Positions 1-15,000 of a stretch of DNA of 64,000 nt are shown here, one piece after another. Source of the DNA: Sisyra terminalis (lineage: Eukaryota; Arthropoda; Insecta; Neuroptera; Sisyridae); NCBI GenBank assembly GCA_958496175.1, contig OY292274.1, positions 13,289,689-13,353,688 on the forward strand, given 5' to 3'. A program made the translations under genes and the position numbers. Below the pieces are notes generated by a model. That model saw only the letters and a list, made by a program, of their open reading frames with translations, made no database searches and was not told the origin of the DNA. Within the stretch, counting starts at the first letter, position 1. Every line of letters begins with the position of its first letter.

Positions 1-3000
1 CCTAAAATTGTTTAAAAACGTTTCCAACATCATCCGCAACACATCATCCACCGTTCAGTTCCACCATATTTTTTTTTCCTTTAAATATAAATATCAGCAT
101 TTTTTTTTTCATTTTAGAAACATCGAAATATATATATACAAACAATAATCCTCTATAAATCAATAACAAATTTTGAATTTTGACAATTTCAAACATTCAT
201 TTCATTTTTTTTTTATACAAATAATTATGATATTTTCAATATCATGTTACATATATAAATTTTTTTGTCGAAACTCGATGAACAATGTGTCAGGTAATTT
301 CTTTAGGAGCCGTTTTTAGAAGTTATAACGGTATTGAAACTGTATTTTTTTGTGGTTGGTTGCCTTCATACTATTGCAGAACGGATTTTTGAGTGTGGTT
401 CAAGTCAAAATGGCTATTTCAGTTTGAGAACAGTTCACAACGCAATTACATTAAACCACAAAATAAATGTTGAGTAGTTGTGTGGATCAATTGTCAATAT
501 CGATCAAATCGATCAAATATATCTTATTAAACTTAATTTAAGTATTTATCACTATGTATGTCTCTCTCTGTAAATTAACATTTAAGTACTAAAACTAGGC
601 CATCGGTGCACATTTTATTTACAGTATATAGCCGAATGCGACCCACTTTAATTGAACTTTTGTATTATTTCATAAACTATATTCTATATGCTAAAAGTTT
701 ATTTGAACTTGTCCAATCAATTGAGCCTTGTATGGCTTGTTTTGTGTACATTTTGTGCATTTACAAATGGCTTTAAACGGAGGTATCGAAAACTAGCTAT
801 ACAAAACGAAAATAATGATTGTTATTTTTTTTTATATATAAAAGGACATTCGCAACGTTGTTACCAACAATTTTACAATATATTTATATGAGTATGTATG
901 TTTAATATATATATATTCTGCTATTATATAAATTAAACACATATACACATACATATAATTTTATATACTACATCTCACACTTAAAAATAATAGGTTAGAA
1001 AGAGAGAAAATGACTAATAATGTATCAATACGTTTGGACTAGAATGTATTACATCACTATGGAATGTATTGTAAACCTATTTGTTCTGAAAGAATTGGAA
1101 ATAATTTATATTAAGGATCAGGGATTGAGGGATTGGAGTTGTGGATTTCGAATGGGATCGGGAAAAGGATTTTTTGCTGCATAGGTTTAAAGTAAAGGGT
1201 TCGTATGATTGTTCAGTTGATTGGGATGTTGGAATTTGCCGTTAACGAATGCGAAAGTGGCCATTTTCGAAAATGTAGCCTAAATGTATTACAAATCATC
1301 GTTGGGATCGTCTGCATCACTTGTGTTTTATAACCGTTGATTTGTGGTACACTCAGGCTTTTTCGGCTGCCTACGCATACTGCAATAACGGTAATCACGG
1401 TTTCATTTTATTATTAATTTTTTTTTTTTTTGAGTCTAACAAAATAATGAACAAACCTGACATAATCAGTTCACTACAATAATAAATGGGAGATTTTTTT
1501 TTTCGTTTTAATATAAGAAAATATATAAGAATTTAAGGCAGATTTTGGTAAATTACACACAATAATTTTTAGTAGTTAGTATTTTTGCATCAATTTTTTT
1601 TTAAAGATAAGGCGCAAAGGTGCTTCAAATAAGCTTGTACTTTTTTCGTGATAATGATTTTGAACCAGTGGATCCGAAATGTTGCCGAGAAAATATTTTT
1701 ATTCTTTTATATTATATCTTATTGGAATGTTGTAATGAAATAAATCCGGTATGTTTGTTATCCTGTAAATAAAAAACGTGCGAATTGAGCTTCGGGGGAT
1801 TTTGCCCGAGCAAAAGTCGCACTATGGAGAAATATTATATCCAAATATATATGTATATGTGTGTGCATATTGTAAAAAAAACTGCAAACCGAATGTTTTA
1901 AAACATCAAAACCAAAATGTAATATTCCGAGCTTGAACGTTGGCCAAAGTTTTGTTTAATCGAAAAATGTTAAAAGAAAATCTCGAAAATTATTCGTAAT
2001 GAAACTTAAAACCAGTGAACTGAGTCTCAGTTCTATTTGTCATCTATGGGGGGACACATGAAAAACCAGTTCAGGGAATTGTTGCTAATCTAACAGGGGA
2101 TTTAAATATGCAAATGTTTCTATCGTACGACCAATCAGACGTCGATAGCTACTAAATATCGCTTGTACATTTAAGCGGATCCCAGATTAATTATTTTCAT
2201 TTAAATAATCTATCATTTTTTATTCATTTTTCTTCAAGTGTAGTTTATATAACAAGATTTGGCAATCTGCTGTTTCGCAAAATTTGCTCAAAATTGGCGT
2301 TAAATCGTTGTCTCGATTTGCAAACTCGATAAATGGCAGTAATCAGAGTTCGGTTGAAATATTATTGTTGCAACTGTAAAATCACTTCAGTGAGTCCGAA
2401 AAGTTTGTAGGCAAATTCTCGACTGGACATACACTTGAGTTATTTTCATCTTTTTTTTTTCTAAGACTAAAAAAAATATTTTCAAAAACTTAATTGATCC
2501 CATAATGGATGCCCTAGATCGTGAATTTGTTCGATAAAGAAACCCGGTTCTATTGCAAATTTTATTTGGTATTTGCTACATGGGACGGGGGGGGGCTGAC
2601 AAAAGCCTGAGTGAGACCTCGCACTGAGCCGAGTCCCTTGAAATTAAAAAGTGTTGTATCGAGTTTTTTGGAGCCACGATTGATGAGTATTACGACCAAT
2701 TAGAGCTATGGATTTCCTTTGATGACGTGTGGACTTGTTTCGTAACGTCATCATTTTGTGGCGATATGACGATTATCGGAACAAAAAGGGCACTTCGGTC
2801 GGTTAACGCTTCTTGTAGTTCCCTTGTCACCTTCAGGGTACACTTCATAAATTTATAGTTTATTATTATTTATTCTTTTATAACTATACTTAAGTATTAT
2901 TTAATTTTCTTTTATAATAATATACTTTTTATTTAATTTTTGGCTATAGTCGCTATTTATATTAAATCCATATCTAGAAAATGCATATTTTTGAATTTCT

Positions 3001-5558
3001 ATCGGTTCTTGGTGTCCGTGTACCTGTGCTAAGATTCTTCATTTAACTAAATATATAATTTATTAAATATATTTTATCTTATAAATTTTTTTTTCATATA
3101 AAAAATTCTTTGAAAAATTCTCGACCAAAATTTAATTTTTTCGTATAAAATTTATAATGACGAAAATAGGTATATCTTTTAAAATCACTATTTGCGAGGT
3201 ATTTTCAGGCCGAAATATTAATTTTGATTATATATAAATTAAAAAACGCTATTCTGGATTTTTGTTCTAAATATCAAAAAATGGTTGGTCAAATGAAATT
3301 TTGATGTTCATTTGGCCAACAATTTTGTAAAACTACTTGAAGAATCTCAGTACATGAGTGACTGGTTTTCGACTATTTCAGGGACGAAGCAAATCTGTAA
3401 AATGCTAGCATTCGAACGTAGAGCCTCAAAATAAGAATGCAGGAATGTGTGTTGTCTTCGCCACTAGACAAACTTTGTATTGTTGCACACAATCCAGGTA
3501 AAACAAATTGCACGGCATTGTTGCCTGTTTGCGATATAATAAGTTCAGTTGAATGTAATTTGTCGCAGCAAATTTCATTTAGAACTGAATGTTTTCAAAT
3601 GAAACCCGGTTATAAATAAATTTGCACTGGTCAACCTGTAAACTGTTATATTTTTTTAAGGAAAGTAAAGGGCAGATTGTTGAAGGGAAACATCCATGAA
3701 ATATGCAATAGCTGAATTGCCACGTTAAAAGTCCTTTCTTCAGTGGCTATATTCAGCAATGTTTTTGTTTTGAACTTCCACTCGTTTAGAAATAAAAACT
3801 TAAAAAAGTAATTATTTAAAAACATGAAAAGTTATAACTATCCATTTAAAATATAACTTTTTTATCACAAATAAATAGTTTTCGTAGTTGTAGGGTATTT
3901 AAAAGTCTTCGTTTCGAAGGCAAATTTTGTTGCAGGTATTTTTTTATCTTTTCTGTTAACATTAATTTTATCGTTTAGATGTCAAACCGCAATAGTTTAA
4001 TTTTCAAAAGTTTATTATTTTTTTTTATTGACTAGGTTACTCACAACACTCTGGTCGCACAGTTAATTATATTTTTTTTCAAATTTATTTTCGTGAGATC
4101 AGTGTGTCAAAAATTGAATCTACATTTTGTTAAGTGCAAGTGCACCAAAAAATAAAATAAAAAAAATATATGAAAAATAAATTATAATAAAATTAATTAT
4201 AATGATAATTATAATAAAAAATAATTATAAATAATAATTAAAAAAAAATGTACTAAGAACTAAGGAAAAATTAAGAATTTCAAATCATACTTGCTTACTG
4301 CTTTGAAAATTAACTTTCTTAGATATTCAAAGAAGTGTACACTTTTGAAGTACACTTATATCTGCATATTATGATTGAATTACAAAAAAATGTAATTGTT
4401 TCAAACTTTTCTTGAAACAAAACCACATGGACGCTATTGTTAGTCGAAAGGAAATATGTGAGCTAACTAAAGAGTTTGAAACATAGATGCCAGTAGTTTG
4501 TCATAATTTAAAAAATATTTTTCAAACTCAGACTTAGTGTTTATCGGTCGGATTTGAAGTTTTAAAGGACTTATGCATGTTTTTAGCGCAGCTGTTCTCT
4601 AGATTAAGAAATTAATAATACAATTTCCATAAACTTTGACTTAGATTTACATTTATGCATAGGTTACGCATTACAATCGCTAATTTGATCAAAAATTTTC
4701 GCAAAACAAACTTACTCTTGAACAATCAATCAATTGTTATTACTTTATTTCTCGTGAAAAGCACTTTTTCCCTCTAGAGAACACCGTTTAAAGGAAATAT
4801 ATGAACTGAGTGAAGTATTTGGAGTAAACGGGTACCTGTAAAAAGTTGGTCATAGTTTGAAAACATATTTTGTAAATTAAGACTTATCATTAATCTGTCG
4901 GATTTGTAGGTATTAAGGACTTGTGAATTGTTATTGTTGCGCTAGGGAAATTCAAAAGTTTCTAACTTAACTGTAAATGTATCAAGAAAAGTTCAAATTT
5001 TATTACAAATTTTCAATAAGTTGATATCCAATCTTTGATCCAGCATTTTTAATTCCTCAATCGTAAAACAACCGTTAATTGTTGTTCGTTTAAATTATTT
5101 CAGGAGCAGTAAGCAAAGCAAATTGATCTGAGATTTTTAGTTAAAACGATTATTTTTCGAATGTGAAAATAAAAGTAAGAACCAATTTTCTAAGTTGAAT
5201 TTTCGTTATTCCGAAAATTCAGGAAATAATCTTAAAAAAAGTGCAATAATTTGCGATTTGCAAATTGTTTGTCTTTAGTTTTATGAAATCACAAAGATTT
5301 ATGAAAAATATATTTTTTTTATAAAACTTTGTAAAAGACTAGGTGATTGTGTTATTTAAACCTTTGGTAAATTTTCTTAAAACTAAAGTTTTAGTTAATA
5401 AAACTTAAAAGAATATAACTAAACAATAATTAAATAAAAAATATAAATAATATAATATTCTATTTACAATAAGTTTAAGATTTTTCCCTTAAAAGATATT
5501 TACATTTTATAAATTGTAGTTATAGTTTTTTTTTGTTTTTTTTGTTTTAATTTTAAAT
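1..5558. other. gene-less AT-rich 3' flank of prospero
   Basis: No coding exon can be supported on either strand. It holds homopolymer T and A runs, a G run at about 2587-2596, a very AT-rich low-complexity patch at about 4145-4250, and a diverged direct repeat at about 4430-4620 and 4785-4965. Part of it may be prospero 3' UTR. Confidence 0.5.
4430..4965. repeat. diverged direct repeat, two ~180-nt units
   Basis: Units at about 4445-4615 and 4790-4960 share the same order of short matches: AAAGGAAATAT, a TTTGTCATA/GTTGGTCATA block, an AAGACTTA-like block, GTCGGATTTG and AAGGACTTRTG. They are heavily diverged and of unknown nature. Confidence 0.45.
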
Positions 5559-5890
5559 TTTATTTACATAAAATAGTTTTTAATTATTTTAATAGTTTTT
5601 TTTTAAAGTTTTAAAGATGTTTACGCACAGTTTACAAGTATCAGCGACTTGAAAATCAAAATAAAAAGAAGTAGAAATGTAGAAGTCTTATTTCGCAGAT
5701 TTAAAATCTTGTTACCGAATTTGATACATTCCCAATGTCTAAATATTAAGACTTGTAAAGTTTTTAATACCTGATTTTTTTTTAAGTCAATATTTAGAGA
5801 TGGTTTAAGTCAACTGTCACAACAGTTTAAAGAGATTATTTAAAATAAATTTATCACACACAAGTCTTGTTATATTCTTCTGTGTTGTAT
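5559..5890 (-). other. candidate proximal 3' UTR of prospero
   Basis: The first minus-strand AATAAA after the stop codon is at 5564-5559, about 330 nt downstream; an ATTAAA variant is near 5768. The sequence is so AT-rich that such hexamers occur by chance, and prospero 3' UTRs can be long, so the true cleavage site may lie further into 1-5558. Confidence 0.3.
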
Positions 5891-6070
5891 TTACTCGAGT
5901 TGCTCCAAAAAGTTTGGTGATTTGAAGTATTCAGGAACCGGGTCGTCCAGTCTTGAGATTATTTTGTAAATTGATTTTTTCCAAGATTGTTCCGAGTCTT
6001 TTCCACCTTGGATTGCCTTGAAAAATTCACGCAGTGTTTGTTCAACAACAAACCGGAAATTAGAGGGAAC
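5891..6070 (-). CDS. pros: prospero terminal exon, C-terminal Prospero domain
   Basis: The 3' splice site AAATTGCAG ends at 6071. The exon reads [20 protein letters not shown] and on to the conserved [20 protein letters not shown] and SPNFLEQLE, then TAA. The 59 codons form the second half of the Prospero domain, which packs against the homeodomain and, in the fly protein, masks a nuclear export signal. An apparent upstream Met (6115) is intronic. Confidence 0.97.
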   Translation of the reverse strand, partial: VPSNFRFVVEQTLREFFKAIQGGKDSEQSWKKSIYKIISRLDDPVPEYFKSPNFLEQLE

Positions 6071-9000
6071 CTGCAATTTATAGTTCGATTCATGAGCATT
6101 TACATTCCTATTCAATAATAATGAAAATGTGAAAAATCAAAAAAAAAAATCAAACATGGTGGGCATGCAATCACAACACCAAATGTGGACTAATTGTACA
6201 ATGTTTCAATCCAAAAAGGAAAAGAGAAGATTTGTATGGATCGAAAAAATGTTTAAAGATTAAAATGAAATAGTAACAACTCGATAATTTCCTTTATAAT
6301 AATATAAGTGGATTAAGGAAGTACAATTGAATTCGAAAGTTAAATAATAAGAAAAACTAACTTTTATCGTTGCATAAATTTTAATTTTTGTACAAGTGGA
6401 TTGTTTTCAAATTTGTACCCTTATAGTTTTATTTTTTTTAGTGGAGGATGTAAAATTTTTAAGGGGAGTGTTTTTTTTTGTCAATTTATCGCTTGGAACT
6501 AGATTGAAAACCGTACAATTTGCCAATAAAATAAAATCAATAAAGGTAAAATAATAAAAGATGCATTTGTGTGAAACGTGAAAAACTTGTCCAAATGAAA
6601 ATGATTAAAAATGCATTGATTGGTGAATGTGATTCGCGGATATGCGCACCTGAGGACCCCATACCTCGATGTGGTTATTGCGATTGTAATGAAGATTTAA
6701 CACTCGATAAATTTCAGAATCAGCACCGACATGTAAATCTTCTGCATTTTTAACACCTTCACTAACGGCCTGTCGCGCGTATTTCTCCATTTGAATGTAG
6801 TAAAATTCTCTGTAACAAGAAAAAAAATATAAATTTGTAAAACAATTTTTTTACATTTAAATTTAAAATTGAAAAAAGATACATTTTCTAAAGGTCATTT
6901 AATGCACGTACAAATTAAGTTGCAGTAATTGCATATTCGTTGCAAAGGCGAAAGCCTTGTCGCATGATATTTGTCGCAAAGAATCATTTCAGTAAACGCT
7001 AGATAATAGACAAACGGAATTGAATAGGAAAGAATTTTATTAATATAAACGAGATTTTACACTTTCAAACTTTTCCATGTTGCCTTGTTACTGTTGGTTT
7101 AAACTTTTCTTTGATACTTTTTGAAAGAGTTACGATGCTCGTTTGACAGCGAACCATATTTCAATGTACGACACCGCTAATTGCTAGAGTCTAATTATCA
7201 AATAGTTAATTAAGAGAGATGTTTTAAAAAAGTTACAAATGTACCGCACAAAGATATACTTCGTTAAGCTTTTTTTTTTTTTTTGTTCCGTTTCCATTTT
7301 ACTTATTTATATTTTTTATATCAGCAGCAAGGGTTGCACACAACCGACCTCACCCTTATCCTTCCAAGAATAAGTTCACGCTTATTCAATGCAATGAATA
7401 AGTCCTTCGGGCAGTGGATGAAAGTAGCAAAGCCGTATAATATCATTCGTATACGGAAAAAAAATACAACTTCGTTTGTCTGAATAAACTCAGAAAAAAA
7501 AGCAATTTTTTTCAATAACTTATTAACTACAACACAAAAATATTATAGTGATGAGACAGAGACAATGGGAAATGTTTCTGAAAGGATGTTTCAGTGATGC
7601 TGAGGCATTTGTAAGGAAATGGGTATTTTTGTACGTGTAAAACGTTCCCTTTTCATATATAATATATGCTGAGATAATGTGCAGGACACAATGGGACACC
7701 GACAGATATCGTGACAGATTCTTATAAATATAACGAACAAGTTGTCTTCTTACTATTTCGTGCGTGTAGCGTAAATCACATAACGTGTCGTTGAAGTTGC
7801 ATTATTCTAATTTGAAATGAAGATTATTTTGCCTTTACAGACATTATAATACGCTTTTGAAACAATAGCTGGGCCATTTATGAATGCTTCTATATCACAT
7901 TTTTGGTTCCAAGCAAATCTATTCTATCTTGGTCTTTTTAATTATGCTTAAGCTAAAAATAAAATTTATTCATCAACGATGAAGATGAAGATCATCCTAG
8001 GTGGCAACTAAATTATTTTATTTACGTATCAGAAAAAAATCTTCCAAATTTTTAAGTAGTAAACGATTTGAGTGGCTCTATTTTACAGTAATCATTGAAT
8101 CTAAAGGTTTTGCACAACAATTGCACTTCGTTTACCCTTTTTTACGGTAATCATATGCTTGAAAAATTGAAAAATGTTTCTTCTTATTTTAGTCAAAACA
8201 GATTTTTTTCATTAATTTGGGATAATAAATCAAAATATTTACAAATATTTTATTTCTCTGTTGTTTGTGTTTAAAGAAAAATAAACAAAATATTTCATTT
8301 GATTTGTGTTCCAATTTAGGTAATCACCTTGAGAATAAAGTTATATCTGAAGAGGTGTTTTCATTATTATATTTCGTCTAAAACTGATGCTTTACTAAAA
8401 AAATGTACAAACGGTTTTTAAATATATTATTTTATTGTTTTTTTTTAATTTGTTTATAATTTGCAATATCTTCTGAGACAACAAGCACATAGACTATACG
8501 TCAAATCACGCCTGAGCGCTATCTAAGATTAGCGAGCTTTATGGTATAGAAATCATGGCGGTGAAAAAACGTAACCGTTACTGATTCAAAAAAAATGATG
8601 ATTTTTTTTTCTTAATTATATCGAAAATATTGTTGGGAATGACAAAAGAAAATCCTGTGAAAGTTTTTTGATATATTTATTCCTTCAAAAGTTATTCGAC
8701 GTCAAAGTTGAACTAAAGAGAAATTTTAATATTTTTTCAATTTTTTGACGCAACCATCAATTTTATGAGAAAATTGTTTAGGACATTTTTTGTAGAGCAA
8801 TTTTTTTCTATAACTTATCTCTATAAAAAATTATGATATTTTTCACAGGTCCTAAGTCATTTAATTAAAATAAAAAAATAATTTTTATGTTAAAAATATA
8901 ATAATTCAGGGAATTTTCAGTTTAATGCAAATAACTTAGGATCTGTGAAAAATATCAAAAACTTTTATAGAGATAAGCTATAGAAAAAAAGTGCTCTACA

Positions 9001-12000
9001 AAAAATGTCCTATAAAATTTTCTCATAAAATTGATGATTGCGTCAAAAAATTGAAAAAATATTGAAATTTCTCTTTAGTTCAACTTTGACATCGAATAAC
9101 TTTTGAAGAAAGAAATATATAAAAAACTTGTACGAGACCTTTTTTGTAGAGTGTGTAATTAAATACCTTGGACATTCCGAAATATTGTCACCAACGTGAG
9201 CTATAAAATTTCAAAGTGCATGAGAATATTGTTCCCATGTTATTGAAATGGAAAATCGAATTTGCGATGCAACACCTCTTAATATTAATGTTAAGAGCTT
9301 AAACTTTCACAGGATTTTTTTTTGTCATTCCCAATAATATTTTCGATATAATTAAGAAAAAAGAAATTCATCATTTTTTTGGAATCAGCCAACTGAGCAT
9401 GATCAAAAGGAGAGGAACTTCCGATTCCAGTTATTTCCACGTTTAATTCACAACTTCCACATATATTATGCGGTTTAGTAATTTAAATAATGAAAAAAAT
9501 TAAAGCTATTTTTTTCATAAGTCTCTATTAAAACTTATCCGCAGCTTTTGCCTTATGAGAAATATTGCACTAGTAATTATTTTGAAAGAATAGATCGAAA
9601 TGCTTCTGGATCATTTTGAAAAACATCACGATTCAACAGAAAGTTTAATTGTATTCTACTTGAGAATCATCAAATTTTAAGTGTAAAACGTGGAATTCTA
9701 TTTGTTTTTAATAAATAAGTAAATGAAATTACGAAACAAAAAGAAAATGATTTTTTTGTTTTAAAAAAATGAAAAATCATGTTTTACTTTATTTTCAAAT
9801 TTGTTGAGAAAAATATTAGTAAAATTGTATATTTTTTTTTTAATTGATACAAGGACTATTCAAAGCTTACTTGGAAATATAGTTTTTTTTTATTTTAATT
9901 TATGACATAAAAATTAACGTTGGCTGTTGGTGATTTCAATGCGCTAACATATGATTATGTAAATAGAGTATTTTTCTCATATTTGTCCATTCAATTGAGT
10001 TTTACTTTCAAAATCAAATGCTTTATTACATTTAATTTGGCATATTGAAAGTAAATAACTATGTTCTTTAATTTTAAAACTATCTATTTATATGAAACAA
10101 ATGATTAAACTTTATTAGGAAACGTTGGCAACGATATAGAGTTACCAATTCTAAATTTCAGAAAGTCTGGAGATCTTATGCCTTAATCCGGACAGATGTA
10201 TTTAGTAAAAATAAGAAGATATATTTTCAAGAAAATATGTTTAACATAAAAATAAAAAATCCTTTTTTTTGTACAAACTCGAGTCTGGAGAAAGCTTAAT
10301 TTTTCAAGAGTTTCCGGACTAAAACTGGAGAGTTGGTAACCCTACAACGATAATTCGTAAGAACATTTTAGTTGACCAAAAGATTTTATTTTTAGGAGAG
10401 TTTTAATTTTCTTTTTTCATACTTGTTTTTTTAGAAAAAAACAAATTTTTTGTACTAATTTGCCAACTTGAAATGAATTAAAAGTGGTGGTTAAAAAAAC
10501 GCAATATAGGAAACCAGCAATGCAGTCGTATATGTGATGGGTGAATTCTGGTTTCATTGTTCATTTGTATCAACTTGAAAGTATATTTGCACATAAAATG
10601 TGTTCTTCGTCTTAAAAAAAAGCAACTAATAATCACGATACGGCCGTGTTATTGTTTTCTGAATAGACAACAGCAATTGCAATAAAATAGACCACGTCAC
10701 CACAATGGAAGGCAAATAAAAAATATGAACATACAGAACACATGTGTATGTATGTATATGAAAAATCTTTTCTTCGGAATAATAATATCGACAATTCTAG
10801 CAAGCATAGGTAGAAATATAAGTACCAACTTATCTATATTGCTACAAAATAATAGGCAGAGAGTTACGACGAGGAATCTCACATGTAATGCATACATATA
10901 TATATATTAATGTATAGAGATGCTTGTATTTTTAGCCAAAGCTCTATCTATTCAAGGCATTGTACCGCAAACAGATACACATACTTGAAATGTATACCAA
11001 GTGACATTAAGAGTGGTAATTAAAAATCGCGATCGTGTATGCCTTGGAATTCTACATTTAACAAATGACTGATTGTTGACGAAACAAAGATAAATGCAAG
11101 GTTTTTATTGGGCTGCTATAGACATGGTGGTTTGCTCATTTTACGTTAAGCTCGACTTTTTCATATTTCGTTAGTTTTGTGCTTATATCTCAATTATCAG
11201 TGACAACAAATGTGAATGGAATAAGCACAGCGCTTCCTAGCGCTTTCAAAAGCTCGCTTATATGAGCATGAACCGTGCAGTTACGTGTTAATGCCTCAAG
11301 TTTCAGCCACACCTTACACTGTATTTATACACTTGCAATTTCATAATTAATTCTTAAACATAATATACATAATATGTAACTTATTTTTTTCTCTAATTAA
11401 AATTATTTCTATAGATACCCACTCAGGAAAACAGCCCTAGACTAATTTTTGAAGCAAAGACAAAAAAAAAATGCAAATTTACACGAGAAAATTTTTTCTT
11501 CATAATCCGGCATCGAAACTGATTTTTATTGAAATCTCTACATAATATCTGTTCAAACAAAAGAAAGTGCATTATTCATACGTCCCCTTATAGTAACTTT
11601 CCCTTATTTACTTCCCCTATCTGTCAACCTATACAGAGAACGGTAAGAATGGACCACGCTGGAAATTTAACGGTTTTTCGACGATGAGAATTCGACGAGT
11701 TTAATGTACTGGTTGAACATCTGGCACGGTTTCGATTTTTATTTGACTCGCTTACTTACTTTTCGATATTGATTTGTTCATTTTTGATAAGCAAAAAAAT
11801 CAACATTGGGATCTTCAATAGAAAAATCAATTAAGTTTGAATTTTGAAGTCGTTTTCCTAAAGTTGAACGTAGGTTTTTTTTTCCAAAAAATAAATTATC
11901 ATTCTTCATAATATTACTGACAAACAAATTCTAAAGCAGCTTTTTTAATTTTTGACTCAAAAAATTTCACAATATGGGACACTTCTAAAAAATTCATTAA

Positions 12001-15000
12001 AATACAGGAAAATGGCAACTTCATAACATGAATTTGCATTTGCAAGATTGTAAATATGTAATAATACGTAAAAGCTCTTAGACGGTGTACGCATTACATT
12101 AATTGATGAGAAATTACATATAAAATTACCAAAGTCATATTAAATTTGTTCACTAAGGCTATCAAGTTCAAAAATAAATAGTTTTATTAGTAAAACCATA
12201 GTAAAGAACAAGTTCTCAATAATAAAGGTGAACAAAAATCGTTGGGAATTCCTTTTAATAATGCACACCTTTTATTGTAGTTGCAGAAAAAAAAAATTAA
12301 ACCGACTTTCTTAAAACCGAATCGAAAGACGCGTGTCTTAAAATCATATTTAAAAAAAACTTGCCTTCGTTTCCATATCCCTAACATGTGTTTACCTTTT
12401 CTTTAAGATAAGGTGATTCCATAAGACGGTTAAGGGTAGTTGTGTACACCTGGTTGGGGCCCGTGCTCTATTGTGAATTTAGATCTTAAGTCACGACCGT
12501 TATTTCTTAAGAAAACCGTTACCTATAACTTGTAAAGAGAATGAATTTTGGTTTTTTGGCTTGGCAACTTTTCTGTCAAGTCACAAATTATTAAAATAAT
12601 GAGAATTATAATAAATGACACGTTAGCAAGGAAGGGAGCGGTCAAGACTATCACGTCACATTTTTTTTTTTTGTTCAAGTTTAATTACATGATACAAATC
12701 CTCGGAAGTACTTACCTAATGGGTTTTACTTAATTTGTTTATTTTTAAAGACATTTAATTTATGTCAAGTCTAATGGTAGTTCGTCATCTATCTAACAGC
12801 CCGAACAGATCATTAACGTGCTTTTTTCTACTTAATATGATGCGGCGAAAATGTTTTATTATGCGAGGGCGGTATAATTAAAACGAAATCAGTCCTAGTT
12901 ACAAAATAATTGATAACACTCCGCATAGATAAACGAAATTAACATATGTTTCCAATAGAAAAATATCGCTTCGTCACTGAATATTCAAATTACAAACTTA
13001 CATATATGCTTAGATAAAACAACGAAAAGGGAAATAACAGAACTTGACAAATCAACTCATAAATAATTAATTAAGTAATTAAATTTTAAAAAAAAATACT
13101 TCAAATTTTCTAGTATGATTGAAAAGATTGGAAATATGGAAAGGGGCTTTGCAATTTCTCGTATGACTCGGAGGGCAGATGTTTAAATAAATAAAATTAT
13201 CTTTATAGGTTTGTTAAGTAGGTGGTTTCGGGACTAAAAAGTTTCTCTATATGCGGGCGTGAACCCCACCGATTATCATACAAGGCAGGTCGACGTCTCC
13301 GAAATTACCATATTATCAAAATATACTTGCTAATTGCAACTTAATTTATTGAAATTTTAAAGATAAAGGTGATGTGCATACACAAGTACTTAATGTAGGA
13401 CACATTTAACGAAAACGAAAAAAAAAAAGATTTCAACCGTATTGATTTTATGAAGGCAAATTAATTGACGGTGAGATTATCAGTCTGCCTTTTGCTCGGG
13501 TAATTAATTAACGATAAGTAATTACACCGTCGCCACCTTATTCATCGGATGCAATACACAAAAAAAAAACTTAACTTCTTCAAGAAAAATTAAATAGATT
13601 ACCGCATAAAATATTATGCATTTGAAAATAAAATACAATCAAGCGTTTGAAAGTGGGAGAGCTTTTTAATGTTAAGTTATTTTCAAGATATAGCTTTCAT
13701 TACTCAACTTAAAAATATATATGTATTAGGGTGGGTTAAAAAAATCGATTATATTTTTTTACAAGTGACGCGGAAAAATAGGTTGCTAGACACCTTAAAA
13801 AAATTCTCACTAATTATGAGCTCTTAATTTTAATAGGAAGATCCTCCGCATCGCAGTTATGTATTTTTTTCTTAGTCCAATAGAAAAAAATTCATACCTC
13901 ATCATTTATCGCTTGTACAGAAAAATGTTTCGAAAGAATTTCTTAGGAAATTTAATGCTCTACAAAAAAGTATCTTATATTTTTTCCATAAGCCTCACAA
14001 TTTGAAAGATATTAAGGATTTAATTTTGATTATTTTAAAACAAATTTCATTTTTGTTTATGAATTTTATAACTCGACAATAAATGACTCTTATACAATGC
14101 GCAATACAAATTTTTGTTGGAAATTAACTGCTCTATAAAAGTGGTTTCTTATGTTTTGGCGATTAAATTAACCGTTCAATAGATATTCATCATCAAACTT
14201 TCATGTGTACGGGTTTTAAAAGTTTTTGATGAGAGATTCGAAAAATTTCAATTTAATTTATAATTTTTGAGAAAATTTACACGAATTTTAATTTTTATCA
14301 AGTGAGAAACTTCAAAATATTTTTCAAGTTTTTTTTTATGCTTAAGTATATTTGTCTCCATTTAAAAAAAATAAATTGTACATTATTTATCGCTTAGTTA
14401 AATATTTATTAATAAAAAAAGTAAAGTTTTCGTTATACATATATTATGATATATTTCAGTATTAGAGAAAAACAATGTCCAATTAGTTATAAAAAAGTTT
14501 TTTATTTTAATTTTCAAACAAGTTTTTGTTGCAAGTTGAGTAATTTTTTTTATTAATTCGAAATTATTCGAATATCTCACCAAAAACTTTTAAAATCCGT
14601 ACACATGAAAGTTTGATGATGAATATCTTTTGAAGGGTTAATTTAATCGCCAAAACATAAGAAACCATTTTTACAGAGCAGTTAATTTCCAACAAAAACT
14701 TCTATTACGCATTGTATAAGAGTAATTTATTGTCGAGTTATAAAATTCATAAACAAAAATGAAATTTGTCTTAAAATAATCAAAATTGCATCCTTAATAT
14801 CTTTCAAATGGTGAGGCTTACGGAAAAAATATAGAATACCTTTTTTGTAGAGCATTAAATTTCCTACGAAATTCTTTCAGAACATTTTTTTGTACAATTG
14901 ATAAATGATGAGGTGTGAATTTTTTTCTATTGGACTGAGAAAAAAATACAAAACTGCGATGCGGAGGATCTTCCTATTAAAATTAAGAGCTCATACTTGG

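Noticed and set aside
1213..1398. Minus-strand 61-aa frame in a less AT-rich patch with a CAG upstream
   Set aside because: The polypyrimidine tract is weak and the peptide is not recognisable; insufficient to call an exon of a neighbouring gene.
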